Source of the DNA: Limnanthes douglasii subsp. nivea
Taxonomy: Eukaryota; Streptophyta; Magnoliopsida; Brassicales; Limnanthaceae
NCBI GenBank assembly: GCA_036936605.1
Contig: JAUPFV010000004.1
Span: forward strand, 139,296,973-139,360,972
Direction of reading: 5' to 3'
DNA: 64,000 bases
Below the pieces are notes generated by a model. The model was not told the DNA's origin and did no database searches. It saw only the letters and a list, made by a program, of their open reading frames with translations. Made by a program: the position numbers and the translations under genes. Of this stretch, positions 10,765-21,734 are shown piece by piece. The first letter of the stretch is position 1, and each line of letters starts with the position of its first letter.

Positions 10765-11096
10765 CACCTAATTCCAAGATGGCATCTCAAAATTAGGTAT
10801 AATTATTTTTTAAACAAAACACCTGATTCCGAGATGGCATCTCAGAATCAGGTGTCTTTTTTTTAAATAAAAAGCACCTAATTCCAAGATGCCACCTCGA
10901 AATTAGGTGCAATTGCATCTCGGAATCAGGTGTCTTTTTTTAAAATAAAAAACATCTAATTCCGAGATACCACCTCAAAATTAGGTGTAATTCTTTTAAA
11001 AACAAAACACCTGATTCCGAGATACCATCTCAGAATTAGGTGTCATTTTTTTACTTTAAACCACCTAATTCCGAGATACCGTCTCGAAATCGGTTG
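10765..11096. repeat. 55-bp tandem array of 35-nt palindromes
   Basis: Six full 35-nt palindromes start at 10765, 10820, 10875, 10953, 11008 and 11062, with a half-unit at 10915-10932. The arm consensus is CACCTRATTCCGAGATG around a central base or two. The period is 54-55 bp except across the half-unit, where a 23-bp shift marks a deletion. Units alternate between CACCTAATT and CACCTGATT arms, so the true repeat is a dimer of about 110 bp. Spacers are A/T homopolymer-rich. Confidence 0.92.
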
Positions 11097-11099
11097 ATT

Positions 11100-11935
11100 G
11101 TCGCTAAAAAGTACAGAAATCGAGAAATTCCTCTAAAAAAATTATTTAAAACCCGAATTTTCAAGTTACACTAATGTAAAACGTAATAACAAGGTTAAAT
11201 TACATTGTTCGTTGATTGAGTGTTGTTTTCCGGTTTGGTTTGAGTTTTTTTCCTTTTCCATGATTAATCTTTGACAAAATTGAAGTTTTTTGTTTTAGGG
11301 TTTAATTTTATAATGTAAAATTATATACGCTCGATTAAATTTGGGTTAATAATGTGTTTTTTTTCTTTGCTATAGGGTCTGCATTTCGTTAATGGTCTCT
11401 AATTATAAATTAGATAATAGAGTCAGAATAATCTTGTAAAAAGAAATGACAATTGTTTTGGATAGTTTGAGTTATGGAGCAAATAATATATTTAATGGAA
11501 AAAATAGCTTCAGTCTCCCTTAAATCACTAAAATGTAGATACAAAACATAATAAAATACAAAATAAGTATAAGTAATGAAATATTTAATAAACATAAAAA
11601 TAAACTAAACATTTTTTCACAGATTTATAAATGTATCTTTTTAGATTCCTTTCTTTTTCTTTAAGAAAAGAAACAAATTATGATCTGGAGGTAGATGGAC
11701 GACGTAATATATGTAGTTATGAAAAAATAATAAAAATAGTATAACAGATGCTGAATTGGACATAACGCATTAATAGAAAAGATATTAATAAACAAGAAAG
11801 ATGGATAAAACAAGTGAGATAATAATAAAAAATTATGTTATTTGGTGAAAAAATAATGAAAATAGAAAAACTAAATATTAGTTAAAAATGGATATTTGAA
11901 AGTTTTAAAAAATATTTAGTATTTAATATATATAA
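11100..11935. other. AT-rich, nothing recognised
   Basis: Noncoding; the one reverse open frame (11410-11595) has the composition of chance AT-rich translation. Confidence 0.5.
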
Positions 11936-12374
11936 TTTTTGGAAAATGGTACGTAAAGTATTTACTCAACTATTCTACTTTCATCCTAATTCAAGTTTTT
12001 TTTACTACTAAATACATATCTCAACTATTTAAATCACACTTAATATCAAACATTTCTTTTAATACCCATCCTACCCTCTGCCAACTACATAAAGAGAATT
12101 TTCAGTTTTCTTCCCCCTTTCTTGCTTTTAAAGATTTGAAAATTTGAAGCCGCTTTCTAACCACATAATCCTACGGCCAACAAAAACCACCATGAACCAC
12201 CAAGAATCCATAATTTTCAGGTGATCGACGAGTTTAAGGTCAGTATATTTATGTAATCTCGATATAATCTGCATCTAAGTACTGTTCTGTACGTACATGA
12301 GTTGATCATACGTTCATGATTTTTATCTTCCTCTGGTTATTTCAATCTACATGTTTCTTGTAGCTACTAGTTTC

Positions 12375-13110
12375 TAACTACCGATTGAGAGTTGTATATA
12401 ATATTGTATATTTTTTTATAATATTAACATGCGAGTTATGAACATTATATTCAGAAATTGGGAGTTGCATTGATAACATTTGATATTACGAGTATGGCTA
12501 ATTAAAACATAACTGAAAGTTGTGTACAATATTGTCTATATTTTGTATAATATTAAAAATGTGAGTTGTGTACATTATATTAAGAAATTGGGAGTTGCAT
12601 TAATAACATTTGATATTGCGAGTTATATGGCTAATTAAAAAAACAACTGAGAGTTGTGTACAATACTATCTATTCTTTGTATAATATTAACAATGCGAAT
12701 TGTGTACATTATATTGAAAAACTGGGAGTTGCATTGATGCCATTTGATATTGCGAGTTGTATGACTAATTAAAACAGAACTGAGAGTTGTGTACATTATT
12801 GCATATTCTTTGTATAATATTAATAACGCGTGTTGTGTACATTATACTGAGAAATTAGCAGTTTCATTGATAATATTTGATATTGCGATTTGTATGACTA
12901 ATTAAAACAGAACTAACCGTTGTATATACTATTGTGAATTCTTTGTATAATATCGACATTTCGATTTGTGTATAATTTATTAAGAGAAATGAGAGTTGCA
13001 TTGATGACATATGATATTGCGAGTTGTATGGAGAATTAAAATAAAACTGAGAGTTGTATATACTATTACATGTTTTTTGTATAATATTGACAATACGATT
13101 TGTGTACATT
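12375..13110. repeat. 133-bp tandem array
   Basis: About five and a half copies of a unit of about 133 bp. The TGAGAGTTGT landmark recurs at 12386, 12514, 12648, 12781, 12914 and 13048 (steps 128, 134, 133, 133, 134). Each unit contains several GAGTTGT sub-motifs, linking it to the short minisatellite seen further right. Copies are roughly 85-90% alike by eye. Confidence 0.92.
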
Positions 13111-13139
13111 TTTCCTTTCACGGAGTTTGAAAACTTTTA

Positions 13140-15690
13140 AAGTATCCAAGAGTACGTCGAGAGCATATGGTAGGAGCTGGTCATAAGTAACTACATTATA
13201 ACCTACTCCTGCGGGGATCATAATAATTGTTTCTTTAATAATGAGAAAGATTTTGTTGGTTTAGAATTATATCTAGATTTGAAGCGTTTAAAACAGGTTA
13301 GTTTTGTCATTAAGCAAGTCCTTAATAAATATTCTAATGATAAGAGTTCTAGTAATAAGGGTTATGGTCAAAAGCGTTAACAACCGAGCATAAGTTTGGG
13401 AGAACCCTCTCATAATCAACTAACTAGTGGGGAGAGTAGCAATGGTTTAGTTAATTATGGTGAGAGAATAAAATAACTTGCTACTACTTGTTGGGCTAAT
13501 TCTATCACAAGTGTTGGTTTAACTTTTGAAGAAGGTGTTGCAACTCTAATGTTATCTTTATGCTAATATGCTTTAAAGCTTGGGTTTTCTTTCAAATATA
13601 ATAGAGCAAACAAGATAATTGCTTATTGTGAAAATAAATTCACAAAGGATGCAAATGCAGACTTTATGTATCAATTGATTCTATCATTGGCTTAATGATG
13701 ATTAAGAGGCATGTTGTACACCATACTTGCAATCCCGTTTACTCCTAAAAACATAAGAGACATAAGTATTTGACATCAGATTTGATTACGAAGGAAATTC
13801 ATGATTTTATCCAGACATGTCATTCGTTCACAACTAAAACTATACAATCGTCTCTCAAACAATACTACCATTTAGATATCTCTTACCGTCTGTCATTGAA
13901 TGATTTAGATAAGGCACAAAGGGGAGTTTTCGAAGATAATTCAAGTTCTTTTAGTTTACTAAGGGGGAACTTCGAACGATTGAAGAACCGTGATATTACT
14001 ACCGACTGCCAATTGGAATTATCAGCTGGAAATGTCTTCAAGTGTTGTTTTATAGCATTCAGTTCATGTCTTTAGGGTTTTCATTCATGTCGTCTGATGT
14101 TTTATGTTGATAGAACCTTCTTAAGCGACAACTAAAAGGGTGTATTGTTTTCTACCGTAGGAATAGACGACATGAACAGTTAGTTTCATGATTTTCTTAT
14201 AATTTGATAGATTGCGACAATTGTTTAAAATTTTAAAATACAAATTACGAGTTGTTTGTTAAGTAGTGCGAGTTGTTTCGATACAATATATTCATGCGAG
14301 TTGTTTGACTTATAGTCTGTATATAATGAATATGAGAGTTGTTTGCACTAACAAGTGCGTGTTTTTTAATACAATACACACGTGTGAGTTGTATGAGCTG
14401 TATTTTGTATACCAATATTAGAGTTCTAACTATACCAGATGCAAGTTCTGTCTATTGTAATATAACGTAATGCGATTTTCTTTGTAACACATATTGCAGG
14501 TTGCGTTGTAACAGATATTGCGAGTTACTTTGTAACACATATTGCAGGTTGCTTTGTAACAGATATTGCGAGTTGTTTCGATTATGGTATAATTGTATCG
14601 TGAGTTCTTTTACAATAGACTTTGCGGTTTGTGTAAACCATTTGACCATGCTTGTCTTGTATTTCAGGACTATTCCTTGTTGCATTTGTAATCGTGAGTA
14701 CTGAGGATTCCGACAATTGGTTGTGGTCTTCGAGTGCTTGGAACGTCATTTGTTGGAGCGCCAAATCACATTTATTTCAGACCGTCATTCCGGTATCATT
14801 AATATTGTTTCCGTCTTGTATCCAAACTGTTATCATGTGTAATGTTATTTCCATCTTGTTCAAAATTTGAGAACTGCTCCAGATCAGACTAACAGAGACT
14901 ATAAGTCTAGGATGTTATGTTTCTTCCATCGTCTTTCTTATGCTCCCACTCAAGAGATTTTTAAAGATATATTAACATATTTTCTATGTGAATGTGGTGA
15001 TAGAATTAAAAGATTTCTTGAAAATTTACCTTCGAATAAGTATGCTCAGACATTTGTTTAAAAGAAATGATATGGGGCTATGGCTTCTACTGCGACCGAA
15101 TCTCTTAACGTAAAAATAAAAAATATTTACAGCCCACACATTGTTGAAGTCATAAACATTATTAGAATATTTCTTATGACTCAAGTTTCACGACTATAAC
15201 AAGAGGTGCTAATCTTGAGTATTAATTTATGCCCCGAGTATGAAAAGAAGCCAAAACATAATTTTGAAAAATGTTGAACTTGAGTAGTCCGTAAGTCATC
15301 TGCAAGTGTGTTTGAAGTATTTTTCAGACTCTGTAATGGTTGTTAATATGCTAGATTTCAAATGTTCTTGTGGTACATGACAACAATAGTGTTTTCAATG
15401 CCGTCACATTTTAGCGACAATACAATCAACCCAGTAAGATCCTCGATAATAGATCAATTCTTTATGGTTAAGAATTACAGGTCAAGTTACTCTTTCAGCA
15501 TACCGACGATAACCAATTTCGGTAAAGAATCAAGCTCTAACGATTCGTCAGACCTTGAAGTTATGCCTCCCAATGTGAAAAGACACCCCGGAAGGCCTAC
15601 CGAAATGAATCCCATTTAGAGGAGAAGCGACAACAAAAAAATTAATGTGTGGTTGTTGTTTGAAAGCAGGCCATAACAGGAGGACCTATG
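13140..15690 (+). pseudogene. Mutator-like (MuDR-type) transposase pseudogene
   Basis: Plus-strand fragments appear in the order of a MuDR/MURA-type transposase, a DDE enzyme that would cut and paste the element. About 13505-13740 gives a MuDR N-terminal block (LTFEEGV, LKLGFSFKYNRANKIIAY). 13770-14075 gives HDFIQTCHSF...SLNDLDKAQRGVF and FKCCFIAFSSC. About 14110-14150 keeps VDRTFLK, matching the first catalytic-Asp block VDGTFL. After a probable intron (about 14157 to the acceptor AG at 14666-14667) come AFVIVSTEDSDNWLW and, in other frames, the next block at 14740-15061. About 15060-15110 gives MASTATESLN, and 15400-15640 the tail KRHPGRPTE. Stops and shifts occur throughout. The C-terminal zinc-knuckle tail is degraded. 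Confidence 0.8.
14225..14640. repeat. GCGAGTTGTTT minisatellite in transposase intron
   Basis: Repeats with a GCGAGTTGTTT core fill the probable intron. 14478-14580 is the tidiest part: four units of 25-26 nt of the form TTTGTAACAnATATTGCnnG. Confidence 0.85.
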
Positions 15691-15737
15691 AGTTCCAGTT
15701 TAAATATCGATAAGTTTCGTACATTAATCTGCCATAT

Positions 15738-15900
15738 TTGCGAGTTGTTTGTTTTTTTCAATACGATTTGTTTGTTTTCTTCAATGCGAGTTGTTTACTA
15801 AAAACCTATTGCGAGTTGTTTACATTACAATGTAAAAAATGCGAGTTGTTTAAAAATATCATTTGCGAGTTGTTACCATTTATATTGCGAATTGTGTACT
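15738..15900. repeat. 24-nt minisatellite block
   Basis: Cores of GCGAGTTGTTT or close variants start at 15740, 15763, 15786, 15811, 15841, 15865 and 15887, a spacing of 22-30 nt. It lies directly after the transposase coding remnant. Confidence 0.85.
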
Positions 15901-16079
15901 TACCGTTGAGGAGATTGGATTGCTTGTATATCCTTCCCATGAGTCTTCCATCTATATTAGTTTCGACCATTTGTGTGTTCTTTGTAAATTTAATATGTGG
16001 GTATTCTTGCGATTTGTTTGGATATTACTATCCTGGGAGTTCGTTGTAATTAAAATGCTAACAATGGTATGAACACAAC

Positions 16080-16245
16080 TAGAGCGAGTTGTTTGTATTT
16101 ATAATTGGATTCAGATAGTTGATTTAAATGAGTCAATGAGTTGTTTGAAATGAGTTTCAGCATGTTGTTTGCAATGAGATTCAAAGATTTGTTTAGGATA
16201 AGATTCAAAGAGTTCTTTGTAATTAAAAAGTGCGAGTTGTTATGG
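16080..16245. repeat. 24-nt minisatellite block
   Basis: Six further degenerate units (GAGTTGTTTG, ATGAGTTGTTTGAAA and similar) at roughly 24-25-nt spacing, ending at the left boundary of the duplicated composite unit. Confidence 0.75.
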
Positions 16246-16814
16246 ATAATGAACCACTCTTATTAACCACCATAAAAATTTTACACTAATAAAAAAAATT
16301 ATACAAAAAAAAAGATTAGAAGGCCATCAGAGCCTTCATGCACTCAACTCTTCCAAGCATGGTTATGTAATTGTATTTAATGTATAGCGAGATGTTGAGT
16401 ATAAATTCATGTCAATGTTGCAAATTTTTACATCGAGCTCAATAGTGAGAGTTGTTAACTACTGCACAAACTCGAATTGTTTAGTAGTAAATTTTTGTAC
16501 AAGTTGCAAATTGTTATATATAGCTCAATCATGAGAGTTGTTAACTATTACACAAGCGTGACTTGTTTGGAGCTAAAATACATAACTGTTTGCTGTTTGT
16601 TTTATACGAATCTGATTGATGTGCTAAATTACCCACATTACTCTATATATACACCAATACATTCTAAGCAATATATGTACACCAAAAAAATTCCAACCAA
16701 TATATATACTACTGCATGTTATTGTTGGTATCCAAAAGATATGTACACAATTTTCCATATGTAAAAAGTGACGACCAGTGTTAGTTGGTGTTTTTATCAT
16801 TAAGGAAATAATAC

Positions 16815-17530
16815 AATATTTCAACTCTCAGATCGCTTACCATATCTTATCGTAAGTCTTTGGCTAACATCCTTTTTCGATAATATCTTTAGCGTATTGA
16901 AAAATAAAAATATCGCAATCAAGGGTGCCTGTTTTTTTGTGGAATCCCTTTAGGTTTTTTCACTTTATATCCAGTCTTTAATTGAGGTAAATATTCCTTT
17001 TCTGCACAATATGTCAATTGTTTATTAGAGTTTGTATAAGGCATCAGATACTAATAAAAACGAGTTGTTTAATAAATATGGATGCGATTTGTTTAATATA
17101 AAATCAAATGCGAATTGTTTACTAAAAACCAAAAGAGAGTTGTTTATTAACAATAATTGTGAGATGTTTACTACAGACAAAGAGAGTTGTTTTTAAGTAA
17201 CTTTTTTTATTTGTTAGAAATTAAATTCTAAAAACGGGGAAAAGTTTTACCAGCGGAAAAGTTTTACCAGCGGAACAGTTGTCCTTATTGTGTAGTCTGT
17301 TGTATGTTTATTAAGAGGCACGAGTGGGTTGTAGTTTGTTGTCATTCTTTCCTCTATATCAATAACAAACAACGTCCAATGGTTCAGTTTATCCTTCTTA
17401 ATGTTGCAGACTGGAATGAGAACAATGCTTGTATATGGCCTCATGTTTTGAGATATTTCATCAACTATATGTGTCAGATCCTCTCGGATGGACATTGTGT
17501 ACTACATTCAAGGAAGAGTATATTATAACA
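16815..17530 (-). pseudogene. ULP-like gene copy 1: C48 protease domain exons
   Basis: This is the C-terminal part of a Ubiquitin-like-protease (Ulp1, C48 family) pseudogene, a SUMO-protease-like domain often carried by Mutator elements. 17247-17495 (82 residues) has VLIPVCNI and the catalytic-His block NHWTLFVIDIEER. The catalytic Asp expected a few residues later is Asn here (NYNPL). The Cys block lies at about 16860-17000 in broken frames; the second copy shows it better. Between the two lies a GAGTTGTTT-rich intron (17040-17210). A 17-bp tandem duplication at about 17236-17270 is not in copy 2. Confidence 0.78.
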
Positions 17531-17856
17531 AGAACGTGAGAGTTGTTTGTAGTTTATAGCTAAACTTACCGTAGTCATGCCAAATATTTTTGGCGCTGTA
17601 TTTGGCGTCAGGGAAACCTTTGCATGCAACTTTCCAATATACTTATCTAAGAATATTTAGAATCCAAGCGTCAAAAATCTACCAAATTACAGATAGAGCG
17701 AATTATTTAAAAAATCCAGCAAAGTGAATTGTTTGAAAAGAGAATTAGATAGTGTATTAAACAACAAATCGTATGAAACATGAATTCCTCTGAAATGTGA
17801 ATTTCTTGAAACGCGAGAAGCGCGACTTATTTGTAACATATCAAGCGAGTTGTTTA

Positions 17857-18470
17857 CTAACTAGATACCTTGTATTTCAAATCCTCTTCGTAAGGTAGCG
17901 CTAACAATTCACTCACGCCTACGTTAAGCCTATAGGGAAACTGGGACATTGGTAAATACCATACTTCTGGATCTTCTGCATCTTCTCTCCTTTTAATTTG
18001 AATTACTTTGTGGTATTCACGGGCATCGATCATTTTAATTGTTGGTGTTTTCTTTGGCCAATCATTAAAAGTTACTGGTGTCAGTGTTGCCAAAGCTTTT
18101 AAAATACTTACCTCTTCTGCTGACTCCTTTGTCAGACTTAGTAGATTAAAATTAGGCAACATGTCATAATCTTGCATTTTCTTTTTTGTTGACTTTAACA
18201 TATAAATTTGGCTGCCAAATTATAAAATCCTAACGAAACAATTTTTTTGTATAATTATTTAAAAAATCCACTTACCATCCCATATGCGACGACCAATGTT
18301 GTTGACTCCTCTGCATGCTTCTCATCATCACCAGCTTGACAAAGTCTATTAATCACACCCTCTGACATATTCTCCAAAGTCCGTTGTATCATAAGATCGA
18401 ACTCAATATTATCAACTTCATCTTAAACCGACTGTGTAACTTGCGAGTAATAACCATATAAAAAACAAGT
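17857..18470 (-). pseudogene. ULP-like gene copy 1: central conserved exons
   Basis: 17857-18201 encodes a clean 114-residue exon (TPVTFNDWPKKTPTIKMID, EDPEVWYLPMSQFPYRLN) retained with few changes at 32092-32436, so it is a genuine former coding exon. A second exon at about 18285-18425 gives IEFDLMIQRTLENMSEGV. Function of this segment in ULP-like proteins is unknown to me. Confidence 0.72.
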
Positions 18471-18484
18471 GGTTAACATACTGT

Positions 18485-20300
18485 ATTATTATACATATCA
18501 GAAGATTCTGAAACTTATCCTTCTTTGTTTTCCGGTTGATTCAGTACCGGTTCCAAAGCTGTTGCTTGGCTCAGTGGTTTTGACTTTACGTAGGCCAGTT
18601 TTTGGTGTTCAGCTACCTCTCCGTCTTGCTATGGACTTCTACTGGTGCTTCTTGCTGGCTGAGTAGTTCTGACTTCTTACAGGGTTGGGGCAGACTTTGA
18701 ATCTTCCCGTGGTACAGGTTGTGCTTCTTCGTTTTGTGTTAGCCTTTCACTATTTGCCAAGGTTGGGTGTTATTGTTGTTATTCTCCTTGATATTGTTGT
18801 TGTTTTTGGGGTTGTTGTTGGTCGGTGTATTGTTTCATATCAAACATGAGAGTTCTTTTCACTAATAAAACAACTGAGAGTTTTTTCTAATCCTACAATG
18901 CGAGTTCTTCGAAACCATACATACATCATGCGAATTGTATGTTTTGAAACTTGAGGTTTGTTTAAAAATGCATATTTTACGAGTTTGTTGGAATGAGACT
19001 AATGAGAGTTTTTTGAAATGCATGCCATGGGAGATGTTTGAAATATACAATCAAATGAAGATGTGAGTTGCTCGTAACATAAATAACTCGAGTTATTTTA
19101 AATAGACGAACACTAAGAAGTTGTGAGTTGTTTGAAACAGATGCACTTACATAGTTCAGATTAAGACACAATATATCACAAAATATACTCACGTATTCGT
19201 ATCTTAATGTACGTCAGATGCACTTACATATTCACGACCTTCTGCATCCATTAGTTCAGATTCTTTGGCTACCACTTCATTCTCACGAGCTTTCACCTTC
19301 ATCGCTCTATATTCTTCGTAACTTCCTTCCTCTTCCACGCGAGGTACAAACTATCGGTCATTCGTGTGCGCCTCCTTCAGAAGATGCACAACTGTTTATA
19401 TATTATTTGAAGGACTCAGACTTTTCGTTGCCTCATTTGTAGAAGGAGTCTTGACTGTCTGTTTCTCCATTATGTCTGTCTCTGGAGGGAGCACTCACTC
19501 TTCTAGTCTTTGTTCCGATGGTACGTCTGCCACCTTATTCAGAAACCACCAGTTCCGCAGAACAATGAGTTGTATAGTCATTTTCAGGTACAACAGATGG
19601 TACCTGTGCAGGTGAATAGTTTCCATCATCTTTTTTCTCCTTCGGTAGTAATTCATCAAACTTTTCGGTAGATCCCGCTTCTATTGGTAGTGCAGGTAGC
19701 TTTGGTTCCTTCTTCTTGGTAGGGCTTCTAGTGGATACAAAAGGCAATGCGACAGCATTGTGAAGTTGTTATTCTTCAAGGGCCGCTAGTTTTAATTGTA
19801 ATTCTTCAATCGGCGAGAATAATACCATAACCATTATAAATTGTTGAGTTTGCATTAAAAAGATTAGAGATATATAACAAGGCTCAGTTATATACTTAAT
19901 TTTTTCGCATGTCTTTTGATCTTCTCGGTAGTACTTATTCTTATCGGCACTGGTCTTCAATCTCCTTCTTGTTTCTTCGGCTTCAGTATTCTTTGGAGTA
20001 GCCTGTCTGTGTTTGAGCATAAAAAGACCGAGCATTTCACCCATACTTTCATCTTCTACGTCCTTGGTTTGCGGTGGGGATGTCTGGGTTGGTGTTAATA
20101 GAATAGTTGTTCTGGTGACTGCTTGTGGTTGGTCTTTGGTCGGGATGTCATGATTAGAGTTTTGCAGTGTTTGTGTCGCCCTTTTCCTTATTTTTGGGGC
20201 TGTGCTTTTCTTCATTTTCCTCGGTCTTTCTGCCAGTAAAACCGGTGCAGCATGTGGATCTCCAAACATATGGCAGCCTCCACAACCTGCCAGGGGAAGA
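18485..20300 (-). pseudogene. ULP-like gene copy 1: low-complexity linker exons
   Basis: Minus-strand translation gives Gln/Pro/Ser/Lys-rich disordered blocks: about 18485-18830, 19535-19747 (TRSPTKKKEPKLPALPIEAG) and 19769-20269 (RKMKKSTAPKIRKRATQTLQ, then ESMGEMLGLFML). Disordered basic linkers between the N-terminal domain and the protease are usual in transposon ULP-like proteins. The blocks are separated by minisatellite stretches (18840-19150). Confidence 0.6.
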
Positions 20301-20339
20301 ACATCAAGTTTAATACATGCACATCAGTTTTTTTATACC

Positions 20340-20545
20340 ATAAACAAATACTGCGAATTATTTGTAATACTACAACATGGGAGGTTAACGTTAGCAAGAT
20401 GATTGCGAGTTGTGTTTTAGAAATAATACGAATTGTTTGTAAATAGATACAGAGAGTTGTTTGGAAACTGTTTCGACGAGTTGTTTGTAAGTAGACTCTG
20501 GGATTTGTATGCAACTAGAGTCTGAGAGTTGTTGTATATACATAT
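20340..20545. repeat. Minisatellite block in ULP-like intron
   Basis: GCGAATTATTTG, GCGAGTTGTG, GAGAGTTGTTTGG and GACGAGTTGTTTG units at about 25-30-nt spacing. They have the same strand polarity as near the transposase although the host gene here runs on the minus strand. Part of it (about 20470-20600) is missing in copy 2 at 35008. Confidence 0.8.
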
Positions 20546-20569
20546 TTATTTCATACCTCATCACCTCGT

Positions 20570-21610
20570 AGCTTATCTAGCGTTTTAACCATCTCCAAGT
20601 TCGATGGTTTGGACTCCAATCCCCATTATTTGAAGATCGTTGTGAGCATGTTTGGCTTTGCGAGGTCTAGCCCAATTGTTACATGCTCCATGTCGAAGGG
20701 ATGCGTGGAGAAAATTATTATGATCACGCAATCTATGTTAACTGATATTTAAATAAGAAAAAATAATCTTACGAATATAAGTGTGATGCAGCAGATAACT
20801 CTATCGGGTTTTCCCTCGGCAACACAAACCGTGATCGGGTGGAGAAGTTTCAACAATGTTGATCTAGACCAGTTATAGTCGTTTATTCTGCCGAGTTGTT
20901 CGATAAAATAAAACACAATTAACCCATTCAATATCCAGATACTGAGTAGAATAGGGTGGATCAACGTCCTATAATTCATGCTCTCATTGGCTGATGATTT
21001 TGGTTATACCTGCCTGTAAAAAAACTAGCACAACATGCTATATTAGTGCACTTGAGTATCCGAGTTATAACATAAACTAAATTTAAAGGTACCTTCATAA
21101 TGTTGTTCGATACGGTTTTTGTATTTGTCTGTCCTATCTTCCATGACGTTTTACCCATGAAGTATGTTCTTATCATCCTTGAATCATTATCAGACCTGTC
21201 TACGTATCTGCTGAAGAATACCACGGATTTCGTTAAAGTTATTTCCTTTTTGTCGTGCTTGAGACCAAAAATGGTCTTTATATCGTTGGTTGTTAGCTTC
21301 ACCAGTTTTGACCCAAAACGGAAAATGTCATCCTCGATCGAGAACGTCTCTATAATCCACTAAACTAGGTTATAAAAAAATCACGATCTGCTCCCGGTGG
21401 AGGTCGAAGTCCTTTTTCAAAATGACGTCGAAGGGTGTGTTTCTGGTAACTTTGATTTGAGCAGAGGTAATAAGGTCAATTTCCAGCAAATGCATAAGGT
21501 TCACCAATCTCGGCCTGTAGATGCTTGCTTTTGGAGTTATATTTCCTACAAATACATTAATAGGCACTTGTAAATAACAAATAACTCCCATCATGTAACT
21601 AAAACACAAC
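20570..21610 (-). pseudogene. ULP-like gene copy 1: N-terminal DUF1985-like domain
   Basis: In order from the 5' end (21609 downward) the fragments read SAQIKVTRNTPFDVILKKD, then FRFGSKLVKLTTNDIKTIF and GLKHDKKEITLTKSV (21240-21330), and RINDYNWSRSTLLKLLHPI (20749-20979). FRFGxK...F...GL followed downstream by a NDYNWSR block is the pattern of the DUF1985 domain at the N-terminus of plant transposon ULP-like proteins. At least three stops or shifts interrupt it. The overlapping plus-strand frame 21100-21363 is a shadow. Confidence 0.7.
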
Positions 21611-21734
21611 TACCTTAACCAATGACACTGAAAAAAGCTTATGGTGGTGGCATTTTAATAACGTGGTTTTTTTGTTAACATAAAGGGTGAGTTGCTTGTG
21701 AAACATTAAACACTGTAAATTGTTTGAATATTTT

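Larger units (their letters stand above)
11936..21660. mobile_element. Mutator-like element carrying a ULP-like gene (Kaonashi-type), decayed
   Basis: A plus-strand MuDR-type transposase pseudogene (about 13140-15690) and a minus-strand ULP-like cysteine-protease pseudogene (about 16815-21610) lie tail to tail. They share one unusual noncoding repeat, the GCGAGTTGTTT minisatellite, which occurs throughout this interval and in the second copy of the ULP half. This gene pair is the layout described for ULP-carrying (Kaonashi) Mutator elements of Brassicaceae. The left limit is set at a GGAAAATGGT-type stretch (11940-12010) that resembles Mutator termini. The right limit is where the ULP reading ends. 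No terminal inverted repeat or 9-bp target duplication was found, so both ends are approximate. Confidence 0.55.

Noticed and set aside
15738..15900. Repeat-spacer look resembling a CRISPR array
   Set aside because: The repeats are only 11-12 nt, degenerate and embedded in a plant transposon with no cas genes; it is a minisatellite.
16477..16764. 95-residue frame also found at 30728-31021
   Set aside because: It lies across GAGTTGTT repeats and is duplicated only because the region is; no protein-like features, and it overlaps the 3' side of the antisense ULP-like gene.
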